DNA of 64,000 bases from Mesorhizobium sp. (GTDB lineage: Bacteria > Pseudomonadota > Alphaproteobacteria > Rhizobiales > Rhizobiaceae). Shown piece by piece: positions 34,501 through 42,800 of the stretch (its first letter is position 1; each line of letters opens with the position of its first letter). A program made the position numbers and the translations under genes. The DNA is taken from assembly GCA_004020875.1 (NCBI GenBank), contig SAPZ01000002.1:62001-126000 (forward strand). The letters run 5' to 3'. The notes below the pieces were generated by a model. It was not told the origin of the DNA, made no database searches, and saw only the letters and a program-made list of their open reading frames with translations.

Positions 34501-37500
34501 CCGGGCCTGCCCGTCCCTTGAGGTCGAAGGCATCCGAATGCAGCGCAAGGGTGAGACCGTCCACCTTCGCTTGGCTGGCAACGATGGACGGCAGGATCGC
34601 GGACACATCCAGCCGCGCTTGCGCGCTTTCGCCCGCCATCTTCGCCGACAACGACTGGACTTCGACCTTGACCGGGCTTTCCGCGCTGCCGACCGTCAAC
34701 GGCAAGCTGAGCCCCGATGATAAAAGGTCGAGGGAGAAGTCGCTGGCGCCATTGGGATTGAGGGTGCCGGCGGCCTTGCCTGAAATCTTGTCGCCCGAAA
34801 GCGTGGCGTGGTCCAGCGCGACGCCGCCCGCCAGCGTATAGCGGCCGGCGGCATCGAGATCGAGCGGCCCGAGCCCTGCCTGCCGGGTCTGGCTGGTCTC
34901 GGCGCCCGCCACCTTGGCGTTGAACTGAATGTCGGGGTTGGACGATGGACCCGTGACGTGTGCGGTGCCCTCAAGCGTTCCGGCCCCGTCGAGGCCGGGC
35001 ACGAAATCATTGCCGAGCGCCAGCGGCAGGTTGGCGAGATTCGTCGTCAGGTCCAGCGTCTGGCCGGCGCTGCCGGAAACCGTCGCCGAGCCGCCGCCGA
35101 GGTTGAGCGCGAGCTTCTCGATGGTCGTCACGCCATCGGCAATGGAGAGGCTGGAGGGCTCGGCGATGGCCGCCTTGATGCCGCGCACCGTCGCTTCGCC
35201 GGAAGCGATCTCCACGCTTGTCGTGCCGTTGGCGATCTTTACCCGCCCGGTGGCAGTGGCCGGAATCCCGGACGCGGTGGCGCCGCCGGTAAAGTTGGTC
35301 CAGTCACCGTCGCTCTTCAGATCGATACCGATGTCGCTGATTACCGTGCTGCCGGAGGTCACATTGTCGGCCTTGATCGTGCCCGAGATCGCCGGCCCCT
35401 TGAGATAGTTTGCGATCAGCGCGTTGACGGTGATGGCCTTTGCCGCCAGTTCGCCGCGCGCGATCGAGGCGCTGGCCGCCTTGATGGTGACGGTCGGCGC
35501 CTCGCCCTCCTTGGCGAAGGCGATCGTGCCGTTGATGTCGCCGGTTGCGGCCTGGTTTGCGAGCGCCGCGAGCGGTCCGATGTCGGGTACGGCAAGCGTC
35601 AGCGTGCCGAGCGGCAGGAACTTGTCGTCGAGCGCGAGATCGCCTGAAACCTTGTTGTCGCCGAGCGCCAGGCTGAGCCCTTTGATCGAGCGCTTGCCGT
35701 CGGCGGTCACCAGCGAAGCCTCTATGTCGAGCGCCTGCCCCTCGACGTTGCCGGTCAGCGAGACGTCGGCGGTCGGATTGGCGACATCGGCCTTGCCCTT
35801 GGCCGAGAGCTTGATGTCCTTCACCGTACGGCCGGCCGCCGTCAGGCTGGCGCTGTCGGCGGACACCGTGAAATCCGGCGCAAGGCGCGGACCGCTTGCG
35901 CTCAGCGCGAAATTGACCCCGCCCGCGAGCGGCGTGCCGGCGAGCGACGACAGCGGCGAGACATCGCCCAGCGTGCCCTTGACGCTGGCCTGGAGGTCCG
36001 ATCCCTGCATGCTGCCGGTGCCGCTGGCGCTGAGCGAGCCGGAGCTGATCTCCAGCGAGTTGGCGGCAAACGCGCCTTGCGGATCGCGCGTGGCGGTGGC
36101 CGAGAATTTCACCCGCTCGCCGAGCAGCGAGCTGATCTGCGGCGGTAGGGCCTTCGAGGCGGCGTCGGCATTCATCTTCAGCGTCATCGACAGGTCGGCC
36201 AGCGCCACATTTGCCGTCAGCCCGGCATTGAGCGCATCGCTGCGCAAGCTGCCTTTGTCGATGGTCACGGTATCGCGACTGATCGTGCCGGAAAGATCCG
36301 CGGAGAGCTTGCCGGTCACCAGCGGCGCCAGCGTCGCTACATCGGTCTTCAGCCCGGCGGCGGCGAGCTGGATGCTCACCGGTCCGCTGCGGTTTTCGAT
36401 GTCGAAGCCGTCGGAATGGATCGCGCCTGTAATATTGTTGAGCTGCGTGCCGCCAACGGCGACCGATGTGAGCGACGTGCCGATATCGACCGTCGGCGCC
36501 TTGCCGTCGCCGAAGGCGCGCACCGTGGCCTTCTGCACGGCGACCAGGATGGGCACCGCGCTGTTGCCGACATCGACGGTGACCGGCTTGTCCTTGGCGG
36601 CAAGCTCGACGGCCAGGTCGCTGGCGCCCTTCGGATCGACATTGCCGGTTGCGGTGCCGTGCACCGTATCGCTCTCTATGGTGGCGCGCTCGATATCGAC
36701 CCCGCCCGCTGTGGTCGCCGTCCCGGCGACGTCGAAGCTCGTCTTGCCGGCAAAGAGCGACTTTATCTTGTCCGGGAGGAACCCTTCGAACTGGCCGTCG
36801 CCCTGGGCCTCGATGCGGTGGCCCTTGTCGGTGAGTTGATGCCGGCCGGTCAGTTGGCTGATGATCCGGCCGTCGACCATGAAAGTGCCGACGCCGCTCC
36901 AGTTGGCCAAAGGCCCGCTTCCGGAGACGACGATGTTGACCGGCGGCGCATCCGGCAGCTTGAGCAGATTGGCGATGATGCCGCCAGCCGGCTCGGACGC
37001 CTTGAGATCGAGGTCGAGCTTGTTGTCGGCCGGCGCGAAGTGGATCTTGGCGTCGACATTGCCTTGCTTGCCGTCATGGCGGGAGACGTTCAGCACGCTT
37101 TCGATCGCCAGAGGCGACGGATCGGCCTTGAGCGAGCCTTTCGCGGCCAGCTCGGCGATGCCACTGCCGGCAAGCTCCTGTCCAAGCGCGATCTCCGGCA
37201 GGTCTATCTGCCTCACGTCGATCGAAACCGGCAGGCTGGACGAGCCGCCTTGCGATGGCTGCTGGCTCGGCTGCGGCAGCCGCGCCAGTTCGATCCGCTC
37301 GGCGGCGAAGCGGTCGGCGTTGAAATTCCAGGAGAGCAGCGCCGTCGGCGACCAGTCCAGCGCCACCTTACGTGCCACCATCCAGGGGCCCGCACGATCT
37401 TCGAGCACGACATGATCGACCCTGAGCGCGCCCGACCAGATGCCTTCGATACCGGCGACGGTGACCTTACGATCCTCGTTCGAAGCCATCTTGGAAATCA

Positions 37501-37624
37501 GGCCGGCGAGGTTCTGGCGTCCCCCTTCGGTGCCGGTCAGGACGACGAGAGCGCCGATCGCCACCACCAGCAGCAGAAACAGCGTGTAGATAAAGATGCG
37601 GAGGATGCGCCAAAAGATCTTCAT
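31571..37624 (-). CDS. tamB: Translocation and assembly module protein TamB (DUF490), enlarged
   Basis: This 2,017-residue inner-membrane-anchored protein spans the periplasm and works with TamA in outer-membrane protein insertion or lipid transport. An N-terminal membrane anchor (IFIYTLFLLLVVAIGALVVL, about residues 10-30) is followed by long beta-rich repeats. The C-terminal DUF490 domain is visible in AVGTFTLQRGRLTILAKRLT, EDEVLAQLIFGRSMSNLSPL and the final GVKLRGEANDAGEAKGGVFY. E. coli TamB has 1,259 residues. The excess here comes largely from an internal duplication of about 620 residues (about 297-921 repeated as 922-1542). The gene begins 2 bp after the tamA stop, so the two form one operon. 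Confidence 0.95.
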   Translation of the reverse strand: MKIFWRILRIFIYTLFLLLVVAIGALVVLTGTEGGRQNLAGLISKMASNEDRKVTVAGIEGIWSGALRVDHVVLEDRAGPWMVARKVALDWSPTALLSWNFNADRFAAERIELARLPQPSQQPSQGGSSSLPVSIDVRQIDLPEIALGQELAGSGIAELAAKGSLKADPSPLAIESVLNVSRHDGKQGNVDAKIHFAPADNKLDLDLKASEPAGGIIANLLKLPDAPPVNIVVSGSGPLANWSGVGTFMVDGRIISQLTGRHQLTDKGHRIEAQGDGQFEGFLPDKIKSLFAGKTSFDVAGTATTAGGVDIERATIESDTVHGTATGNVDPKGASDLAVELAAKDKPVTVDVGNSAVPILVAVQKATVRAFGDGKAPTVDIGTSLTSVAVGGTQLNNITGAIHSDGFDIENRSGPVSIQLAAAGLKTDVATLAPLVTGKLSADLSGTISRDTVTIDKGSLRSDALNAGLTANVALADLSMTLKMNADAASKALPPQISSLLGERVKFSATATRDPQGAFAANSLEISSGSLSASGTGSMQGSDLQASVKGTLGDVSPLSSLAGTPLAGGVNFALSASGPRLAPDFTVSADSASLTAAGRTVKDIKLSAKGKADVANPTADVSLTGNVEGQALDIEASLVTADGKRSIKGLSLALGDNKVSGDLALDDKFLPLGTLTLAVPDIGPLAALANQAATGDINGTIAFAKEGEAPTVTIKAASASIARGELAAKAITVNALIANYLKGPAISGTIKADNVTSGSTVISDIGIDLKSDGDWTNFTGGATASGIPATATGRVKIANGTTSVEIASGEATVRGIKAAIAEPSSLSIADGVTTIEKLALNLGGGSATVSGSAGQTLDLTTNLANLPLALGNDFVPGLDGAGTLEGTAHVTGPSSNPDIQFNAKVAGAETSQTRQAGLGPLDLDAAGRYTLAGGVALDHATLSGDKISGKAAGTLNPNGASDFSLDLLSSGLSLPLTVGSAESPVKVEVQSLSAKMAGESAQARLDVSAILPSIVASQAKVDGLTLALHSDAFDLKGRAGPVSGTVSVDRIGLDNPLIAPLIAGKVIAKVYGRLAPDSVSVNSSSLTSDALNSQVAGRISLGDGAIDLNMKADVASSALPAAVRGMLGETAQLSGALKRDANGNVNIDGLKLNSGALSADGQASLADGKLAAGIRGALSDVSGLSKDAKGAIAFALNVQGPVTAPDLSMTVDSDRLLVASREITGLKLTATGKADAANPAANVQLTGIVAGQNLQGSAVLATTNGSRAINGLLLSLGPNKISGDLVLDDAFVPVGTVSLDLPDIGPLAALALEKAEGNVRGTIAFTKAANGPNVAVKADTSEIKRGDLSARNVAIDAQIANYMAAPVIAGTVRAESVTSGGTAITGIDVDLKRDGDWTGFSGGATVKNIPAKAAGRVKVANGTTTIELASGQATVQGVKAAIAQASTVTIANGVTTLDRLVLNLGGGTATVTGKVAQALDINANLARVPISLANSFSPGLDAAGSISGTVKVTGQPSTPSVAFKIDAAGVQTSQTRGAGLGGMNVSSSGTFAGNKLAFDANISDGAGLGLKGGGSVTTAGTPTLALDFNGKVPFSFLAAKLAAQGLALNGTANVDVQVRGPASAPVISGKVTTSGARLIDARSGLAVNDIAADVSIGGGVGRINSLTGTLSTRGKLSASGTVGITPAQGFPADLSIKLTDGRYTDGRVVTANLGGDLTVKGPLVSAPVIAGTISLARTVITVPERLPGSLSALDVKHKNAPASVRAQDKALRPATSSGSSKGGSGLTLDVTVNAPNQIFIQGRGVDAELGGSLKLTGPASSPQAVGTFTLQRGRLTILAKRLTFTEGTVGFQGSLVPYLNLTATTTTSSATVTIVVSGEATNPKFNFSSVPALPEDEVLAQLIFGRSMSNLSPLQIAQLADAAAQLAGAGGTTSLLDNLRNAIGIDDLDVTTDEKGGTAVSAGKYLNDRTYVTIQKGDKPGSGKATIDLNVGRGVKLRGEANDAGEAKGGVFYEREY
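32999..34860 (-). repeat. TamB internal duplication, second copy
   Basis: This encodes about residues 922-1542 of TamB. Phrases matching the first copy in order include ITGLKLTATGKADAANPAAN, LVLDDAFVPVGTVSLDLPDI, ALALEKAEGNVRGTIAF, VTSGGTAITGIDVDLKRDGD and GVTTLDRLVLNLGGGTATVT. Matching bases lie 1,866-1,878 bp from those in the first copy. The DNA has diverged, so the duplication is old. Confidence 0.85.
34861..36739 (-). repeat. TamB internal duplication, first copy
   Basis: This encodes about residues 297-921 of TamB. Counterpart phrases are VKDIKLSAKGKADVANPTAD, LALDDKFLPLGTLTLAVPDI, ALANQAATGDINGTIAF, VTSGSTVISDIGIDLKSDGD and GVTTIEKLALNLGGGSATVS. The landmark GASDL at residue 333 corresponds to GASDF at residue 959. 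Confidence 0.85.
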
Positions 37625-37626
37625 CG

Positions 37627-39558
37627 TCAGAACGCCTGGCCGATGCCGGCATAGATCCCGAAATGCGGATCGCCCGGATCGCGGTTGAGCGGTACGGCTG
37701 CGTCGATGCGCAGCGGCCCGAACGGCGTGATGTAGCGCAGGCCGACGCCGGCGCCGACCTTCACATTCGAGAAATCCGGGAAGGATTTGGTCGAGACGGT
37801 GCCAGCATCGACGAACGGAACTATGCCGATCGTGTCGGTGACGCCGATGCGCATCTCCACCGAGGTTTCGAAGAATGAAAGACCGCCGATCGGCTGGCCG
37901 TTGATGTCCTTCGGGCCGATGCCCTGATAGGAATAGCCGCGCACCGAGCCGCCGCCGCCGGAATAGAAGCGCCGGTCGGCGGGCACGTTCTGCAACCCGG
38001 TGCCGACGATCGAGCCAAGCGTCGCGCGTTCGGCGAGCACGAACCGGCTCGCTGTGTCGAGCGACTGGTAGGTGTACCCCTCGCCCTTCAGCTTCAGGAA
38101 TGTCGCGCCGTTCAATATGTCATAACTCGGTTCAGCATAGGCGAGGAAGCGGAACCCCCTGGTCGGGTTGAGCTTGTTGTCGCGGCTGTCATAGACATAT
38201 TGCAGCGGCACGCTGGCGATCAGATAGGAATGCTTGCCGAAGGCGTCGGTGATCCTCGAATAATCAAGGTCGAATTCGGCCGAGACCCTCTGCTTCTTGT
38301 CGAGGTCGTAGGAAACGCCCACGTCGCCCTTTACAGAGAAATGGTCGTAGGCGTCCGGATGTTCGAACACCGTCTTGACGCCGGTGAAGAATTTCGACGT
38401 CGGCCCGAGTACGCCCGGCTTCTCGAACATGACGCCGGCATTGTAATTGAGCGCCGAAATGCTGTTGCTGCCGATGCCGCTGATCGACCCGTCGATACGC
38501 AGCTTCTCGGCCTGGCCGAACAGGTTGCGGTGTCCCCAATAGCCTTCGAGCCCCAGGCCTTCGGTATTCGAAAACGTGCCGCCCAGGCCAAAGAAGCGCG
38601 GCTTGCGCTCGCTGACCTGGACATCGATCGGGATATTGCCGTTGGCGTCGAGGCTGTCGCCTTCCTTGATGGTCACGCTGTTGAAGACCTCGAGGCCGAG
38701 CAGCCGGTCGCGGGCATCGTCGATTTCCTGCGGCGAATATTGCTGGCCCCGCTTCAGACCTGTCATGTATTCGGTGAAGTCGCGATCGACCTTTTCCGTG
38801 CCCTCGACCGTCGTGTCGCCATAACCGGCGATTGGACCGGCCGCAACCGTCAGCGTCACGTCCAGCGTCGAGCTGGAGTGCTCGGCGACGATCTCGCGGT
38901 CCGTGACCTTGGCGAGCGGCCTGCCCTCTTCCTTCAGTGCCCGCACGACCAGCGCTTCGGCCTTGAGCACCGCGCCGGATCCGGCATCTCCGCCGGCGAT
39001 CAGGCCGAAATCGGCCGCCGCCAACCCCGCCGCATCGCCCTTCAGCCGGATGTTGCCAAGTGTGAATTTCGCCCCGGGAGCAACCGTAATGACCACAGGA
39101 ATGGGCTGCGGCCCCTTGAATTCGGCATCTGGCGGCAACTCGTCGATCGACTTGCCCTCGATCGTGATGGTGACCACGCCCTCGTAGCGGGCATCGGCAT
39201 AAAGGGCGGCGACAAGCTGTTCGCGGTCGCCGCGCGCCTTGGCCATCAGGCCGAGCGATCCCGACACCGGATGGTCCTCGTCACTCTTCAGCGCCGAGGC
39301 GTTTTCGAGCCTCTTGACGAGATCCTTGTCGGCGTCAGGCGCATTTATCGTCACCGAATAGCGCAGCGGGTCGACAATGTCGGCGTCCTCGTCCTTGGAC
39401 GAGCCCCAAAGCTTGATGCCGAAAATCTCGAAAGCCGCCGCCTGCCGTACCTCCCCGGCCAGCATTGTGGCGCAAAAAAGCGCGAAAAGCAGGGCGCGCG
39501 GAAGCCCGCGCCCTGGCGCGACGACCCCTCCTGACATCTGCGTTTCATGCGCCGGCAT
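37627..39558 (-). CDS. tamA: Autotransporter/translocation assembly protein TamA (BamA-family barrel)
   Basis: This is a 643-residue outer-membrane protein of the Omp85 family. A signal peptide (hydrophobic segment ALLFALFCATMLAGEVRQAAA) precedes POTRA domains over about residues 45-330 (for example TVAPGAKFTLGNIRLKGDAA and LTVAAGPIAGYGDTTVEGTE). The C-terminal beta barrel shows the Omp85 phrases YSGGGGSVRGYSYQGIGP (the VRGY loop motif) and VGAGVGLRYITPFGPLRIDA, and it ends in a barrel-type terminal phenylalanine. It directly precedes tamB, its inner-membrane partner. It is divergent from the alpha-2-macroglobulin operon, with a 277-bp gap between them holding the promoters. Confidence 0.95.
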   Translation of the reverse strand: MPAHETQMSGGVVAPGRGLPRALLFALFCATMLAGEVRQAAAFEIFGIKLWGSSKDEDADIVDPLRYSVTINAPDADKDLVKRLENASALKSDEDHPVSGSLGLMAKARGDREQLVAALYADARYEGVVTITIEGKSIDELPPDAEFKGPQPIPVVITVAPGAKFTLGNIRLKGDAAGLAAADFGLIAGGDAGSGAVLKAEALVVRALKEEGRPLAKVTDREIVAEHSSSTLDVTLTVAAGPIAGYGDTTVEGTEKVDRDFTEYMTGLKRGQQYSPQEIDDARDRLLGLEVFNSVTIKEGDSLDANGNIPIDVQVSERKPRFFGLGGTFSNTEGLGLEGYWGHRNLFGQAEKLRIDGSISGIGSNSISALNYNAGVMFEKPGVLGPTSKFFTGVKTVFEHPDAYDHFSVKGDVGVSYDLDKKQRVSAEFDLDYSRITDAFGKHSYLIASVPLQYVYDSRDNKLNPTRGFRFLAYAEPSYDILNGATFLKLKGEGYTYQSLDTASRFVLAERATLGSIVGTGLQNVPADRRFYSGGGGSVRGYSYQGIGPKDINGQPIGGLSFFETSVEMRIGVTDTIGIVPFVDAGTVSTKSFPDFSNVKVGAGVGLRYITPFGPLRIDAAVPLNRDPGDPHFGIYAGIGQAF

Positions 39559-39835
39559 TAAGACAACCTAGTCGACAAAACTAAAATTGGAATGAAGTTC
39601 CGCAACGTTCGTAAAGGGGCCACAATCCAATTGTCTGAAATGGACCGGGCTTGGAATTCACACCTTTTGCATTTTCGCAAGAAAGTGTGATCCGTCTCAC
39701 AGAGGTTCTGTCGGAATACCGGCCTTTGGCCGGCATGGAAACCGTTCGCGGGTGAATAACCTGCGGCGCTCCGGCGTTGACAAGCCTGCATGAAGCTTGA
39801 TCATGCCCGGACGCTGGCGATGTCTGGAGGGTGGT

Positions 39836-42800
39836 ATGGCAATGCGCGCGGCTCGTGGTCTCTCTTTCCTTCTTCTCATCTTCTTCGCCCTGGGCGGGGC
39901 GGCATTTGCGGCCGAAGCCCGGCGAATCGTCACAACCGACAATTCCGACTATTTCGGTTTCGACCTCAGGTCGGAGCAGAATGTCAGCCTCGACCAATGC
40001 AAGACCGCATGCCTTGGCGACACCGCCTGCCGCGCCTTCACCTACAACACCAAGGCCAAATGGTGCTTTCTCAAATCCGACTATAACCAGTTGAAATCCT
40101 TCACCGGCGCTGTCGCCGGCAAGGTCGCCAATGTCGATGGCGACCCCGATATCGGCGCTCCGCCGGCCCTGGCGTTTTTCCCGAACTGGATGGCCGACCA
40201 GGCCCAGCAGTTCCGCAACAAGCTGACCGACCCGGCCTATGACAAGCCGACCGAAGGCTTTGCTGCGCTGCAGGCTGCCGCCGAGCAGGCCTCGCTCACC
40301 GGCGACCATCGCCTTGCCATGCAGAAATACCAGGCCGCAATCTCGGTCCTGCCCGATGACGGTGCGCTCTGGCTGGCCCTGGCGCGCGAGGTACTCGCCG
40401 TGGAGCCGGCGTCGAACACCACCGAACCCGCGACGTTCCCGATGAACGCCACATCGGCGGCCTACAACGCCTACAAGCTGGTGCGCACGGCAAAGACCCG
40501 CGCCCAGGCGCTGGCGCAGCTTGCCGCCGGCCTCGACAAGCGCGACCTCTACCGGCCGTCGCTTCAGGCCTATGAGGCGAGCCTTGCGCTGGTTAACTCG
40601 CCGGCGGTCCAGGCCGACTATGCCGATCTCAAGGCGCGCAAAGGTTTCCGGGTCGTCGAGCACACTGTCGATGCCGATTCCTCCTCGCCGCGCATCTGCG
40701 CCCAATTTTCCGAGGAACTGGTCAAGACCGGCATCGACTATGCGCAGTTCGTGACCGTCGACAACGCCGCGCCCAAGGCCGTCGAGGCCAAGGACAAGCA
40801 GATTTGCGTCGAGGGCCTGGAACACGGCCAGCATTATGACGTGACCTTCCGCGCCGGCTTGCCGGCGGCGATCGGCGAAACGATCGCCGCGCCCGTCGTG
40901 CTGTCGATCTACGTCCAGGACCGTGCTCCGTCCGCCCGGTTCACCGGCGACAGCTTCGTGCTGCCGGCAGGCGTCCGTCGCGGCATTCCGGTCGTCACCG
41001 TCAACATGAATGCCGCCAAGATGACGCTCTATCGCATTGGCGACCGTTCGCTGGCGCAGCTTTTGTCCGGCTATCAGTTCCTGCATCAGCTCGACGGCTA
41101 CGACATCTCCACCATTTCGGACCAGATGGGCGCCCCCGTCTGGTCGGGCACGCTCGATATCGCCAATGATCTCAATAAGGAGGTTACCACTTCGTTCCCG
41201 GTGGATGAGGCGATCCCGCAACGCAAGCCGGGCGTCTATGTGCTAACCGCGCAGCCTGTCGACGACAAGAGCGACGACTATGGTTCACGCGCCACGCAGT
41301 GGTTCGTGGTCTCCGATATCGGCCTCTCCACCTATACCGGCCAGGACGGCCTCAACGTCTTTGCCCGTTCGCTGGGCTCCGCCAAGCCGATTTCCGGCGC
41401 CGAACTGACATTGCTTGCCAGGAACAACGAAATCCTTGGCACGGCGACCACCGATGCCGAGGGCCACGCTGTCTTCAATCCGGGCCTCACCCGAGGCGAA
41501 AACGGCATGGTGCCGGCCGTGCTGATGGCCAGGCAGGGCGACAACGATTTCGTCTTCCTCGATATGGGCAAAGCCGGCTTCGACCTGTCGGATCGCGGCG
41601 TCGAGGGACGTGCCTCGCCGGGCGCGCTCGACGTCTATGCCTGGACGGAGCGCGGCATCTACCGCGCCGGCGAGGATGTTCACGTCGCGGCTCTCGCCCG
41701 TGACGGCGCCGCCAAGGCGGTCGAGAAGCTGCCGCTGACCTTCATCTTCACCCGGCCCGACGGCGTCGAGAACCGCCGCATCGTCAGCAACGGCGAGTCC
41801 GCCGGCGGCCATGCCGTAGACCTGCCGCTCGAGACCAACGCCATGCGCGGCACCTGGACGGTGTCGATCTACACCGATCCCAAGCAGTCGCCGGTCGCCA
41901 GGCAGATGTTCCTGGTGGAAGACTTCGTGGCGGATCGCATCGAGTTCGACCTGACCGCCGACAAGAAGGAGATCGCCCAGGGCGAAACCGCCAACGCCAC
42001 GGTCGACGGCCGCTTCCTCTACGGCGCGCCGGCCGCGGGCCTGGCGCTCGAAGGCGAGATGACTTTGTCGACCACGAGCAGCTGGGACAACTTCAAGGAC
42101 TTCACATTCGGCCTCGCCGACGAGCAGTCGAGCGAGCCGACCGTGACGCCCCTCGCCAATCTTCCCGTCGTCGGCAACGATGGCAAGGCGACCTTCCCGA
42201 TCACCATCGACAAGCTGCCATCGACCACCAAGCTGGTCAACGCCAAGGTCACGGTGCGCATGCGCGAGGCGGGCGGTCGTGCCGTCGAGCGCTCGCTCGA
42301 CATCGGCGTTCGCCCGCAGCGCGACGTCATCGGCATCCGCCCGGATTTCGAAGGCGATGAGGTGCCGCAGGGCGGCACGGCCAAGTTTAGCATCATCGCC
42401 GTCGATCCGAACGGCAAGCGCGAGGACCTGAAAGGTGCCCAGTGGTCGCTGGTCAAGGTCGAGCGCAACTATCAGTGGTACCGCTCCAACAATTCCTGGA
42501 ACTACGAGGCAGTGAACCTCACCAAGGCTGTCGCCAATGGCGCGCTCGATCTCAAGGCCGATGGCGAGGCGACCGTGTCCCTGCCCGTCGACTGGGGCCG
42601 CTACCGGCTCGAGGTCGAGACGGCCGACCCGGAGGGGCCGGCGACCAGCTATGAGTTCGATGCCGGCTGGTATGTCGCCTCGACCACGACCGAGACCCCC
42701 GACGGCCTGGAGATCGCCCTCGACAAGGATACTTACGCCGCCGGCGATGTCGCCAAGCTGAAGGTCTCGCCGCATTTTGCCGGCGAACTTCTGGTCACCA

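Noticed and set aside
32354-34720. Long open frame of 788 codons opposite tamB
   Set aside because: It is antisense to well-supported TamB coding sequence, has a composition dominated by Arg, Ala, Gly and His as expected from the reverse of a GC-rich gene, and shows no domain. The same holds for the 905-codon frame opposite the double ATPase and the 662-codon frame opposite the FAD demethylase.
32999-36739. CRISPR-like or satellite repeat suggested by repeated phrases
   Set aside because: The repetition is at the protein level, in register with codons and diverged in DNA, so it is a gene-internal duplication. No CRISPR-type direct repeats were seen anywhere in the window.
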